Assembly: GCA_008828725.1 (NCBI GenBank)
Contig: MEHQ01002721.1
Span: 912,948 to 976,947, forward strand
Direction: 5' to 3'
DNA length: 64,000 bases
DNA from: Saccharina japonica
Taxonomy: Eukaryota > Sar > Phaeophyceae > Laminariales > Laminariaceae
The notes beneath the pieces were generated by a model. That model made no database searches. It was not told where the DNA came from and worked only from the letters and a program-made list of their open reading frames with translations. This document shows positions 44,293 through 55,340 of this stretch, piece by piece. Both the position numbers and the translations under genes were made by a program. Position 1 is the first letter of the stretch. Each line of letters starts with the position of its first letter.

Positions 44293-44617
44293 ACATATAT
44301 ACGACCATACGTAGAAATAACTCTATTATTAATAATAATAGCAAACCCGTTCGGGCTTGTCGGTGTTACTTGCCCATGGTTACTTGCCCTGGTGGCTACT
44401 TTTTTTTATATTTTTTTGTTAATTGCTTTCAAGATATTGTTTTTCATGTCTTCGTTCTCGCCTGGTGGCTGCGTATATATAATACCGAATATTAATAATA
44501 ATAATACGAGGAACGAACGCCTCCGGTGTTTTCCCTTTTCGGCTTGCGACACCCCCGGGATTTCAAGTCAACCACAGCAGTGCCGAAGGGGAGCCTTGTA
44601 CGTCGTACAGTGAGGGT

Positions 44618-44998
44618 CCCCCAATAAGGCGGTCTGAGTAAGGCGGTATCCCTCTATAAGGTGGTCAAAATCGCTTGGCGCGACTGGGAAATCGCACTCA
44701 TTACCTGGAATGAATAAGACGGCTTCCCTCTATAAGACGGTCGTATTGCTCTGGCACACCACCGCCTTAGGGCCCGTTTTAACGAAGAAGAAAAAAAATC
44801 AATTTGGAAAAAAAAAATTCAAATCCGCTCTTCATTGGTCAACACACGCACCAGCACCAAAGATTAGGATCTTGGGGCATAATATTTTGGAGCTGGTGCG
44901 TGTGTTGACCAATGAAGAGTGAATTTGAATTTTATTTTTTCCAAATTGAATTTATTTTATACTCGTTAATTCGGACCCTTACTGGGGGACCCCTGCTG
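44618..44998. mobile_element. MITE-A interrupted by MITE-B, TA target duplication
   Basis: TA|CAGTGAGGGTCCCCCAATAA ... 'ctgggggacccctgctg'|TA. The sequence CACCGCCTTA|CTGGGGG is split by MITE-B (44770-44978), giving a relative date: B inserted after A. Confidence 0.85.
44770..44978. mobile_element. MITE-B (Tourist-like), TTA target duplication
   Basis: TTA|GGGCCCGTTTTAACG ... CGTTAATTCGGACCC|TTA, lying within MITE-A. Confidence 0.9.
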
Positions 44999-45238
44999 TA
45001 CTTACCAAAAAAAAAATCGATCTACGTACGCCGTATATACGTACACCAGGTATGTATGACACTATTAATAATAATATATACCAGGTACCAGGTACCTGGT
45101 AAATAGTGCTCACAACTCACAGCAACTTTCCATGCGGCAACGATTCATCTCGGGTCGGGTCCAAAATCCACACCCTTACCCCATCGATCCTCCATTCTTT
45201 CATATCCGTTCGTGAGAGAGAACTTCCTATCATTTCTC

Positions 45239-45292
45239 CATTCATCCATCTATCCATCTATCCATCTATCCACTCATCCAACCATCCGTATA
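45239..45292. repeat. (CATCTATC)n / (CATC)n microsatellite
   Basis: 'atccatctatccatctatcc' and relatives; similar CCAT runs recur at 45590-45605 and 45712-45770 beside R repeats. Confidence 0.9.
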
Positions 45293-45296
45293 ACCG

Positions 45297-45422
45297 TAGT
45301 GGGGGAGGAGGGAGAGGAGCCTACTTTGTGACCCCGGATCTGAGTTACGACTAATAGGGAGGGAGAAACACGGAAGTGCGAAGATAATGAATCGGAAATA
45401 AATAAATAAATATATAAATAAA
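45297..45422 (+). mobile_element. SINE-A 3' fragment
   Basis: 'cgtagtgggggaggagggag', GACCCCGGATCTGAGTTACG, tail and an (AAAT)n end. Confidence 0.8.
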
Positions 45423-45444
45423 ATCAATAGTCATTTTCATCCAT

Positions 45445-45718
45445 CCGTGTCGTAGTTTTGTGACCGCGTAACTGGTGTCGTATCTCTCCACGAGTAGGAT
45501 GAAGAATCGGCACGGACACTGGGTGTGGTGTGTGCTGGATGTCGAGTACAGTATATAGAAAGAACGGTTTAATATGAAGAACACTCACACATCCATCCAT
45601 GCATCCTGACCACAGAACTGTTGCGTATCTCTCTAGGATGAAGAATCGGCACATACACTGGGTGTGCTGGATGTCGACGGGTAGAAAGGACGGTTTAATG
45701 TGAAGAACACACACATCC
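45445..45718 (-). repeat. Two tandem R-family repeats
   Basis: Two minus-oriented copies (45448-45600, 45606-45718), each ending in ACACA and a CCAT microsatellite. They differ by small indels (GGTGTGGTGTGTG versus GGTGTG). Confidence 0.8.
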
Positions 45719-46192
45719 ATCCATCCATCCATCGATCCATCGATCCATCCTTCTATCGATTCATTATCTATATGAGGTTTTGACCCTTGTGAAAGGTCAT
45801 GACCCTTTTGTAGGGTCATACCCCATAATCGATCGACCCACCTATATGTTTCCTGTAGCCACAACCAACCTACCTACGGATATAACTGCCTATTCATCCG
45901 TCTCATCATGGATCCTTGATCCATTCAACCCCCCCCCCCCCCCTCAATTATACACTCAAATTGTGTGTTTTCATGGTATAAATATTCATCGATTTTCATA
46001 ACACACGCACTCTCTCAAGGCTCTTGGGCTCTTGAGCTACCACGATTCCTTCGAAGGGTCTGTCTCTTTGTCTTTTTCTTGGACTTTTTCTCACTTCTAC
46101 GACGAAAACGCCTGTGGCACATCCCTCGGGTATGTATGTATGATATTAATTATAATATTTGCTGTGTTCTGTGATCCCCTGTCGGCCAGTTA

Positions 46193-46274
46193 ACCCGTTC
46201 AGAACTGACAAAAATGTCCCTCACTAATTCCAAGTAGTTTTCCCCAAATTCGTGGGACGAGTTCTTAAGGGGTG
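46193..46274. mobile_element. MITE-C
   Basis: 'aacccgttcagaactgacaa' to GTGGGACGAGTTCTTAAGGGGT, with the 'cactaattccaagtagtttt' loop. Confidence 0.75.
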
Positions 46275-46389
46275 AACGTTTTATTTTTGTTTCCCGCCAG
46301 ATATCTGTTTTTTTTTTCTTCTAGATACACATCATACATGGGCCTTAATGAATATCATATATATTCCCGGCGACATTAAAACACCGCCG

Positions 46390-47840
46390 TGTGTTAACGG
46401 ATCGAGAGGGGCTACAGAGCACGCGCGCAAACAATCAGGACACAAAAAGGTGGGACGGTATACAGCCCCCGTGGCAGGCAGGCAGGCAGGTATTTAGACC
46501 TTTTGTAATAATAAGGAGGTACATCCGACCTTTTGAAGCTCACCTTCCATCTTTTGAAAGGCACCTTTCGACAATTTTGCAAGGTACACTCCGAGCTTTT
46601 GCTATCATCGTAACGTCCCTTCTACGCCGATTTATTTGCAGCAGTAGTTGTATATATTCATATACACGCAGTAGAAGAATGTACGGGGTACTGTAGTAGG
46701 TAGGTTGTTCGTGGTAGGGGGGTGTATAATTAATTAATTTTGCGAATGAGGGAGAAGAATATACAAGCAACCATCTCTACAATACAGCAGCGTCAACATT
46801 ATTTGTGCTTTTATGAGGAAAACGTGTGTATTTAATCACGTGCTGCAAGCAGTTGCCTTGTAGTTCCTTAGGTCCTGTGTAGGTTCGAATTTTGGCGGTA
46901 TGACCTCTCTCTGTTGGCCTTACGCAGTCAATGCTTCGAGCATTTCACGCGATTTTTTTTGTAGGCATGCCTTGGGGTGCCTGGAACGGGCTCGTTGGGA
47001 ATAAGAAAATTTCTTCCTACGGAAGCACCTGACCATTCTTGACTTTTTTTTAAGGCGTGTGGTTGGTGGAGACACATTTTCGCCGCTAGCGTCAGTCCTA
47101 GGTCCTTGGTACAAAATATCTGGCTGTGTCATCCCTTCCATCGATCATGACGGTCAGTACGATACTAGGTACCAAGTATGTGACATTCGAGTAGCTATTG
47201 CATGGGGCATTTGTGGCGGATACAATTCGGGCCGTTTTGCTTGAACGCGTGTTGTAGTGTTTTTTTCTTGTTTACGTTTATACCTGCTTCCCGTGAGACT
47301 ACTGTAGTTTAGATCGGCTTTCGTCTTGAAAGACAACGAACTGAGTACAGAGATGTGGGGTTGGGTTGCGAAGCGCCGCATCTTCGCTCTGTTCTCGCGA
47401 ACTCTCCCGGTGAAAGCATTTGCACTGTACCCTCCTCCTTACGGTATGTTTTATGCATCTTGTTGTACACTCATAAGACCCTTCAGGGTGGGCTGGTGTT
47501 ATGGTATTCCCGTAACCCCTCTGTTCGTTCTGGAGGCGGTACTTTTGCTTTGAAATCAGGAGCCATCCGCCCCTCCTTCTTCAGTGGAAATATCTATCTG
47601 GGCAAAGCCAAGAGCTACAATATCACAGAACTGCCACGTGTGCGCGATCAGCAAAAAATTGCCACAAGAGACCCAATCTGCAAACATTTCGTAGTGAGGT
47701 CCGTCCCATATTTTCTCGCTGTATTCTAGTGCCGTTGCCTTGTTATTTTCAACGCCGCGTTCCGGAAACGTGCAGCGCAAATAAACGCCGTGACTCAAAA
47801 AACAACTCCCGTATGTTACAACAAGCAAAAAAACATAACC
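46390..47840. other. No recognised feature
   Basis: It includes degenerate ~25 bp repeats of CCTTTTGAA/TCTTTTGAAAGGCACC near 46510-46600. The minus-strand frame 47556-47828 and others have no recognisable domain. Confidence 0.4.
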
Positions 47841-47842
47841 CT

Positions 47843-47955
47843 GGTTGGTGAAAACCCAACGTGCTCCGTCCCGGTATTGTAGGGATACGAGGGTCTATGG
47901 TCATATATATGGCCATACGACTACGGCCGTGCACGACATGAGTACACCCTCCCCC
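47843..47955 (+). mobile_element. S-family repeat, 5'-truncated
   Basis: It starts at 'ggttggtgaaaacccaacgt' and runs to GAGTACACCCTCCCCC. A short ATATATGGCCATACG duplication lies within it. Confidence 0.8.
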
Positions 47956-48399
47956 TGTGGGACGAATTTCAGAGCCTTTTTTTGGTTTCTTCTCCACAAC
48001 ACGAGAGGCGCACACAACACAACTTGCGGCGTTGGGAAGATCTTTCGTCGAGACTTTTCCATCGAGGCGTCGCTTGGCGTTTGCACTCCCCACTTTGTCC
48101 AGAAAACTAGCTCACCGGTAATGCGGCACCAGTACGTACTGTTAATGTGTGCATTCAAACATATATACAATGATGTTGCGGTCCTGTGTCAGAAGCTGCA
48201 ACCATGATTTTGAACCAGCTTTTGAAGCTGTTTAGGAGCTTGCATCGCGTTGACGGTCAACCTGCTGGGTGCGCGGTTTCCTCGTCGTGCCTGGTCGCGT
48301 TCGCCTCTTCCGGCTCTGCCGGGGGCGGCCTCGGCCGTGCTCGCGCCGTGTCCCGGCGGGGCGTGCTCTTTTTGCGTTTTTGCAAGGATTTCATGGGTC

Positions 48400-48900
48400 A
48401 GACCGATGCCAATGGGAACGCGATCTTAAATATTTGAATTAGTGTTTTTTTACACCATTTCAACGTCTTTAGTTCGCGGGGGACTTTAAATGAGAATTTC
48501 TACCGTCAGACCTACGTCATTATTTTTGCGAGACCTTTCCAATGCAGGTGGTAGTTCATAGAGGGTATAAATAACAGATGTGAAGAAATGCTTGCGGGGG
48601 AGTAATATTTCGCTGAGCTTCCAAAGATTGGTTCAAGTTTTGACGAGATTGGAATGTGTGCCAGTTTTGGGCCAATCCTGTTTTTTTTTCGAAATCTTAG
48701 TTCCTCTATAATATTTGAAGCCATACCCTGCATGAACTACCACCTGCATTGGAAAGCTCTCACAAAAATAATGGCATATTCCTGATGGTAGAACGTCTCA
48801 TTTTAAGTTCCCCGCGAGCTACGTAAAGACGCTGATATGGTGTAAAAAACAACAATTCAGAGATTTAAGATCGCGTTCCCGTTGGCATCGGTCTTAATTA
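48400..48900. mobile_element. Large fold-back, ~500 bp
   Basis: Outer arms 'gatgccaatgggaacgcgat' / 'atcgcgttcccgttggcatc' and inner arms 'ccaatgcaggtggtagttca' / 'tgaactaccacctgcattgg' flank an imperfect centre near 48650. Between them ACGTCTTTAGTTCGCGGG pairs with CCCGCGAGCTACGTAAAGACG, the right arm carrying a few extra bases. Confidence 0.8.
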
Positions 48901-49870
48901 TGACACGCTGTATGTTTATTTATTGACAAGTCCGTTTGCGGCGTAACTACCCTGCGATCGACGAATTTTCTACGGGATGCGTTTATCAGGAGTGCGTGTC
49001 GAGGGTTTTTCTCGCGAGGCGATGAACGTTTTCGGTCTCTTCCTCCGCGATCGTGTCCGCCGACCGGGATTGCACCTGGCATGACCTCGGCGTCAGCCCG
49101 CCGCGGCGAAACCCCCCGTTGCCGCACCCATATGGTGTACCAGGGTAATATTTATGCAGAAGTAACCAGCACACCGAGATATGTATTACACGTTTCGACG
49201 AAATTCTCGATCTCCGCACGTATACACTTAATATGCCACATATACATGAATGCACTTCGTTTTTCGGCATCATCGATTTAGATTTTCCTCCTGATTCATC
49301 GATAGATAACTCACGAAGAGCTCATCGTAATGAGGCCGTGTTTTTTTTTTTTTCGCCTTGAAGGCCAACCAGTCCCTCTTTTCATGGCGGGGTGCGTACA
49401 GGCTTTCACTACGTATGGTATATACCTGGTACGATTTAATTACTACTGTAGTCTTCTGTGTGTTATTGGTCTGCTGCAGTGTGTTGTTTGTAGCCTTCGT
49501 GGCTTTGCATCCGCCGTTGCTTGCGAGAGCTGTACGCGAACGTTTAGCACAAACCTGACGTCCACTGAAGCGAGCGGGCTTGGGCTATAAATAACGCGTG
49601 TTGCTCGTTTCGTCGCAAGCCGGCTCGAATTGGCCGCGGTTACCGTGCCGCTGCTGTGGTTCTGGTGGCTTGTTTTTGGATGCGGCGGGATTTCTCGGGT
49701 TTTGTTTCTTTTTTGTTTTTCGGGCGCACACAAGACACAAGTCCACTTTTATATATACTGCTGTTGTGTATCATGTAGTGCCGTATCTGGTATATACGCA
49801 TGGTACGCACAGATGATTCGTTCGAGGGTGTGCGTTATCATGTGTTATATTTAACAATGTAGACCTCGCA
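48901..49870. other. No recognised feature
   Basis: GC-richer stretches at 48950-49130 and 49490-49720 have open frames without ATG-to-splice logic or known domains. A short G-family echo lies at 49193-49215. Confidence 0.4.
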
Positions 49871-49873
49871 TGC

Positions 49874-50110
49874 TGTTTTTTTTTTTTTGTTTCCCTCGCC
49901 CACCATACTTTCTCTCTCCCTCTTTAGTCGTAGCTCAGACCGGGGGTTCCCTATTATATGAAGTAGGCTCTTCTCCATCCCCACTACGTGCATTTTGTCG
50001 CGAGAATATTAATATTTCAGCACTTTCTTCCCTCTCCGGCTCGCGTCGAATGCCGCCTATATATATACCCACGCCACGAAGGCGCTCTCAGCAACTGGTT
50101 GTTGTTTCGT
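49874..50110 (-). mobile_element. SINE-A, head missing
   Basis: Poly(T), a shortened tail, body with insertions (TATTAATATT at ~50008, TATATATA at ~50058), and the 'ggcgctctcagcaactggtt' linker. Confidence 0.75.
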
Positions 50111-50587
50111 AATGTAGACCTCGCACGTGTCACCTTCAAAATAGGGTCGCAAGGACGTGAAAATATATTATTAATATTTTTTATACGTACCGTAGATGGT
50201 TGGCAAACATATATCAAATTTTCATCATTTCGTGCTATTATAATAAAACTAGATTAAAAATTGAATATTTATACGTAGTATCGCAAACTTGTGACGCGGT
50301 ATACACAACGCACGTATATGCATGTACTGGTATGTGTGTTATATATACGTATGATACTTGTGGCCGCTGTTGTACGCGTTGGCACGAAGGCCCCAGGAAA
50401 TGGCAAGAAAGTTATCGATTATTCCTTGGGCATTTGGTTTGGGGCGAAACTTCGAAACTTCTCTCTCTGACCTTTTCACATATATATATTAATATCATAT
50501 ACCTGGTACTTCGTATACAATTACAAAAATTAAGTACATAAACACTATTAATAAATACAAGTACTATTATCTCTGATGTGTCGTGGT

Positions 50588-50770
50588 TTTGTGACCGCAC
50601 ACAATTCGACGGGTATGATAGAAAGTGCTGACATTTTCTCGCGATAAAAATGCAAGGCACGTACCGTAGTGGGGAGGGAGCAGAAGAGACCCCGGATCTG
50701 AGTTACGACTACGTAAATAGGGAGAGAGAAGAGGAGGGCGAAGATAACTCGTAAATGGGATGGGAAAACA
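50588..50770 (+). mobile_element. SINE-A, 5'-truncated
   Basis: 'cacaattcgacgggtatgat', body, tail. Extra CGTA at 50712-50715 in 'gacta|aatagg'. Confidence 0.75.
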
Positions 50771-50837
50771 TATACCAGGTGTATCGTATGTATGAATAGC
50801 TTGTACGTACATATATATAGTATATGTATAAATATGT

Positions 50838-50968
50838 CTCGAGGATGGAGAATCGTCACGGATACTACAGCTACTGCTGTGTGTGTTCTTCACATTAAAC
50901 CTTCCTTTCTACGACCCGTCGACATCCAGGTGTGCTGGATGTTGACGGTAGAAAGAAGAACACACACA
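50838..50968. repeat. R-family hairpin
   Basis: U1 (+) 'gttcttcacattaaaccttc' ... CGACATCCAG is followed at once by its inverse 'gtgctggatgttgacgg' ... 'gaagaacacacac'. Confidence 0.75.
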
Positions 50969-51047
50969 CGTTCGTATGCACACACATATATATATATACC
51001 TGGTACCATATATGATATGATATTATATGTACATACTTCGTATAAAC

Positions 51048-51392
51048 CAGTCGCCCCGGTAGACTAGTGGTCAGCTTCAAAGACTACTGGCATTGGTACC
51101 CATGTTCGAAGCCCACCGTGGTGAGATTTGTACTTTATTTGAAAAAATAAAAAGGAACCAATTGCTGAGAGCGGCCTTCGTGGCGTGGGTAGGCGGATTC
51201 CGACGCAAGTCGACGAGGGAAGAGAGTGCTGAAATCTTCTCGCGATAAAAATGCAAGGCAAGTACCGTACGTAGTGGGGAGGGGTGAGAAGAGCCTACTT
51301 AGTGACCCCGGATCTGAGTTACGACTAAATAAAGAGGAAGAGATAAAAGAAGGGCGAAGATAATAAATGGGACGGACAAAAATAAATAAATA
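51048..51392 (+). mobile_element. SINE-A, full length, variant head
   Basis: Head GTCGCCCCGGTAGACTAGTG, B box ATGTTCGAAGCCC, linker, body and A-rich end. Extra CGTA at 51270-51273 in 'accgta|gtggggag'. Confidence 0.85.
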
Positions 51393-51429
51393 TGGATGTT
51401 CAAGACGAATCTCCCCCCGGAGACCGGAG

Positions 51430-51540
51430 ATGACACAATAATAATACGATCGAAGTATTACAGTCAGCTACGGGTACGAGTAGCAAAAATGAGTTTCGAC
51501 GAAATCCTCGATCTCACAGCTGTTTTTTTTTTTTTTTGCA
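51430..51540 (-). repeat. G-family repeat
   Basis: Reverse complement of 44.0 kb: GAAGTATTACAGTCAGCTA, then 12 extra nt CGGGTACGAGTA (51471-51482), 'gcaaaaatgagtttcgacga', 'cgatctcacagctg' and poly(T). Confidence 0.75.
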
Positions 51541-52150
51541 AAAACAAACACGGAAGACGGCAGCTTCTTATTTTATAATAAACTAAGAAACACGTCAGCG
51601 TCTTTATCATAGTTGTGTTTCGTTTTTGTTTTTATACCTTTCTGTAGCCTACCTTTCTGCTCTGAAATACAATCCTCCGTCTGATATGTACGGACTTCAC
51701 ACTTCAACCGGGTATTATATTTCCGGCCACGGGTCGTTTTTTTATTTTGTAGTACCTGATCAGGTACTTGCTGTACCTGCAGAAGACGAGGTTAACGAAA
51801 TTCTCGATCTCGGTACCTTTGCGCCTGTACGTGTACTTTTCTTTCCATCCCGTTTTACTACTTCGTACGTATATATGTACTTGCATACAGAGATGTCGGT
51901 ATACGGCTGGAAATTCTCGTGCTTAAAATAATTACGCCATTTTCGGACATATGAGATTCTTACGGGTAATTGCGGCAAAAACAGGGGACGTTTAAGACAC
52001 ACCCCCGCGAGGATCAACAGGCACATACATGAATGTGGACAACGTTTTTTTTTACTCTTTTCGTTTTTTTTTCTATTCGTTTTGATGTGATATACCCAAT
52101 ATGTGTACTATTCATGTATACTTGGCCAGCGGCTGCCAGCGGGGATGTTG
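51541..52150. other. No recognised feature
   Basis: AT-rich sequence with T-runs near 52040-52070. Nothing supported. Confidence 0.4.
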
Positions 52151-52156
52151 AGGTCG

Positions 52157-52635
52157 ACTATTATTCTGGAATCGGAATCTAGAACAACAGGATTTTTCAA
52201 TACCCTCGCAGGTTTTTTCTTCAGGGGACGCTAAATAATGGCCCCTACTAACGAGCCATTGGTCAATTTTGGAGAGGAATCTAGTGGTATTGGCCGATAT
52301 TGCAGGCTCGAAATTTCAACGGATGGCCAACTGGCTCTACTTCGTTTTTTCACCCGGTTTCGATAAACGAAATCAAACTACTGACTGTAGGCCGCCTGTT
52401 TCGTATATTTTACCCTGTTTCTTTGGTAAACAAAATAGAAACAGGGCCAGTTGGCTTGGGTTGGCCATCCGTTGAAAATTTGAGTCTGCAAAATCGGCCA
52501 ATACTACTAGATTTCTCTCAAAAAATGACCAATGAATGGCTCGTTGAGATAGTAGGGGATATTGTTTAGCGTCCCCGGGAGAAAAGGCCGGCAAAAGTGT
52601 TGAAAAATGCAGTTCTGGATTCCGATCCCATGGTG
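52157..52635. mobile_element. Large fold-back, ~475 bp
   Basis: Arms 'attctggaatcggaatctag' / 'ctggattccgatccc', 'ttcaggggacgctaaataat' / 'gtttagcgtccccgg', 'aatttcaacggatggccaac' / 'gttggccatccgttgaaaat'. The loop at ~52340-52440 holds a second palindrome around 'accctgtttctttgg'. Confidence 0.8.
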
Positions 52636-53092
52636 GTAGTCGGCCTGAGAAACAGATCGAACTTCGGACGCAGACCAGCGTGCTTGGACCTCATCGCTAC
52701 CCAAGATGCCATCGCTATGGTCGCAGCAGATCGCAGGGCCACAGCGCCAGCAAACAAATGGAAACATGAAAGGCAGGAGGAGCTGCCCGAGGAAGCAGAC
52801 AATGTAGGGGTTTCCTAGGGAAATGTATGGCTTTTGTATATAGGGGGCAGGGGGCCTGCAGTAATTACCGCGGCCCATCCTTATTACTTACCACCATATC
52901 AGCCTCGCCGTAAGGAGGTAATGCGGCAATCCGACATCATTGCTTGTATATACGTATTATACGACATATAATATGTTCGCCGTTCTTTTCTCTTTTGCTC
53001 ATATGTATACGCATACATATATTTTTATTCGTATATTTTACTTTAAATAATATCTATTTTTCATCATCACTTTTGAAGTACGAAGTATGAAT

Positions 53093-53340
53093 AGTCGTAA
53101 CTCAGATCCGGGGTCACTATGTATTTATGTATTTATAGGCTCCTCTTCCCCCCCTCCCAATTTCCAATTACGGTATGTACGAGCATGCCTTGCATTTTTA
53201 TCGCGTTAACCTACTAAGAACTGCAGTCCCGATGTGGGTACAAAACACTTATAATTAGACTGAAATATCTAGTTCTAGACAGTGCAGTTCTAAAAGGGTC
53301 GTAAGAGTTCAGCTCTTTCTTCCCTCGTCGACTCAGGCCG
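53093..53340 (-). mobile_element. SINE-A, degraded, with nested MITE-C
   Basis: 'gtcgtaactcagatccgggg' and 'cttgcatttttatcgcg', then MITE-C (53206-53299), then 'gagttcagctctttcttccc' and TCGTCGACTC. Tail and head are missing. Confidence 0.7.
53206..53299. mobile_element. MITE-C inside SINE-A
   Basis: TTAACCTACTAAGAACTGCA to GCAGTTCTAAAAGGGTCG. Insertion into a SINE shows that the C family moved after SINE-A amplification. Confidence 0.75.
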
Positions 53341-53502
53341 AATTGTGTGGGTGTGTTCTTCTCTTTCCACCGGTCGTCATCCTATTTAACTACGAATTAA
53401 TATAGATATATAATATGATACCAGTTCTTCTGTGGTCACTCAACACACTTATACGCTCCGTGAACTTAATTCTCCATACGAATTATACGTATGTTTATAG
53501 CC

Positions 53503-54172
53503 GGTCGCCCCGGTGGTCTAACAGGTAGCCACGAAGTCAGTTAGTTTTTTTTTTTGTTTTTGTTTTTGTCCATCCCATTTATTATCTTCGCACTTCCGTC
53601 TTTCTCCCTCCCTATTAATAGTCGTAACTCAGATCCGGGGTCACAAAGTAGGCTCCTCTCCTCCCTCCCCCACTACGGTTCTTGCTTACCTGGTAGCATT
53701 TTTATCGCGAGAAGATTTCAGCACTTCTTCCCTCGTCAACTCTAGTCGAATTTTTATTACCCACGTATGCGCTCGACAGTCGGTGTCATTTGAGAATAAA
53801 AACCTCCACGGGGAGAATTGAACCCTCGACATCCGGCCCAAAAAAAGGCTTCGTGGCTACCAGTTAGACCACCGGGGCGACCGGCATTGGAAGTCGAGGG
53901 TTCGAGTCTCCGTATGGAGATTTTTATTATCATATATATGACATCAACTAACTGTCGAGAGCGCGTTGTAGCGTCGGTAAGCACAGTTCGACGAGAGTTG
54001 ACGAGGGAAGAAAGTGCTGAAATCTTCTCGCGATAAAAATGCAAGGCAATAACCGTAGTTGGGGAGGAGGGAGAAGAGCCCACTTTGTGACCCCGGATCT
54101 GAGTCACGACTAGAAAGGAAGGAGAGAGAAACAAAGGGCGAAGATAATGAATGAGATGGAAAAAAAAAGTGT
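53503..54172 (+). mobile_element. SINE-A (+) interrupted by a second SINE-A
   Basis: The first ~39 bp of head (GGTCGCCCCGGTGGTCTAAC to CGAAGTC) is at 53503-53541. The rest, from GGAAGTCGAGGGTTCGAGTC, resumes at 53885 and ends at the A-run at ~54170. An opposite-strand SINE-A fills the gap. Confidence 0.85.
53542..53884 (-). mobile_element. SINE-A nested in the 53503-54172 copy
   Basis: Full-length minus copy from T-rich tail to GGGGCGACCGGC. It carries extra TTAATA at 53615-53620 and ACCTGGTA at 53698-53705. Confidence 0.85.
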
Positions 54173-54243
54173 CCTTGTCGATTCTTCATCTTAGAGAGGT
54201 ACCAGTTCTGTGGTCACAAAACTACGACACAGAGATACTACGC
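54168..54243 (+). repeat. R-family U2 fragment
   Basis: 'gattcttcatcttagagagg', 'ctgtggtcacaaaactacga', 'cacagagatactacgct'; wedged between two SINE-A copies. Confidence 0.75.
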
Positions 54244-54245
54244 TG

Positions 54246-54580
54246 CAGTGCCCCGGTGGGCTAGCAGGTAACCACAAAGCCTGTTAAAGTCAAGATCGTG
54301 AGTTCGAGCCCCCCCCGAGTGCACATGCTCGTAGGGACTTTCTCGCAAAAACAAATCTTGACTAGCGGAAAGCGCGAGAGCGTGAGTTGACAAAATTCGA
54401 TGAACATCGACGAGCGTTGGGAAGGCTGAACCCTGTGCGCGATAAAAAACCAAGGCGAGAACCGTAGTGGGGGAGGAGGGAGAGGAGCCTACTTTGTGAG
54501 CCCGGATCTGAGTAACGACTAGGGAGGGAGAAAGACAGAAGTGCGAAGATAATGAATGGGATGGAAAGAAAAAAAAAAGT
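54246..54580 (+). mobile_element. SINE-A, second subfamily, full length
   Basis: Head GCCCCGGTGGGCTAGCAGGT, B box GAGTTCGAGCCCC, body with unmodified 'cttgactagcggaaagc', tail and A-run. Close sister of 33526-33875. Confidence 0.9.
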
Positions 54581-54744
54581 GCAGTAAAGCAGAGCAGACA
54601 ATGCTCCGTGAACTTAATTCTGCATACATACGTATACGACAATTATCAATTATTCATCATCCATTTGGTTTATGCTCCTCATCCATCGATAACTCACGAA
54701 TAGCTCATCATATACCGTATACGGGTATACGCACATGTGTGTGT

Positions 54745-55205
54745 GTCTGCGTTCTTCACATTAAACCGTCCTTTCTATGTACTTACCCGTCGATATCCAG
54801 CCACTAAATAACTGTCGACGGGTAGAAAGTAGAAAGGAAGGTATAATGTGAAGAACACACACACACCCTGTGTCCGTGCCGATTCTTCATCCCGCCGATT
54901 CTTCATCCCACACAGAGAGATGCCGGTTCTGTCGTCAGACGATATGCCCTATACAACACAACATGATCACAGTATGTGTGTGTGTTCTTCACATTAAACC
55001 GTCCTTTCTACCCGTCGACATCCAGCACACCCTGAGTGTAGTATCTCTGTGTCGTAGTTTTGTGACCATAGAACTGGTACCTTTTTAGGATGAAGAATCG
55101 GCACGGACACTGGGTGTGCTGGATGTCGACGGGTAGAAAGGAAGGTTTAATGTGAAGAACACACACACACCCAGTCAGTGTATGTGCCGATTCTTCATCC
55201 TAGAG
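54745..55205. repeat. R-family array of inverted units
   Basis: U1(+), U1(-), (AC)n, U2(+) at 54745-54925; then U1(+) with U2/U1(-), (AC)n and U2(+) at 54975-55205. The same alternating pattern as 31.6 kb, duplicated. Confidence 0.8.
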
Positions 55206-55207
55206 AG

Positions 55208-55340
55208 ACGTGCTTGTTGTTGTTGTTGTTTTTCTTCACATTAAACTCGTTTCAGTTGCTAATCCCTATAGTCTGATCTAGCAAGATCACGGCCCGTGGT
55301 CACAAAAGTGCTAGAGCCATCAGAGAATCCTAAAGAACAC
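55208..55340 (+). repeat. Dispersed repeat, partner of 24405-24540
   Basis: (TTG)n, 'ttcttcacattaaactcgtt', 'tgctaatccctatagtctga', 'gtggtcacaaaagtgctaga', 'agagaatcctaaagaacac'. Its first part resembles U1, so it may be an R relative. Confidence 0.75.

Noticed and set aside
1690..44700. TTAA words as piggyBac target sites
   Set aside because: In the comparable copies the extra bases are TTAATA at a TA, giving TA-TTAA-TA. A piggyBac scar would restore TTAA without added bases, so a TA-based mechanism fits better.
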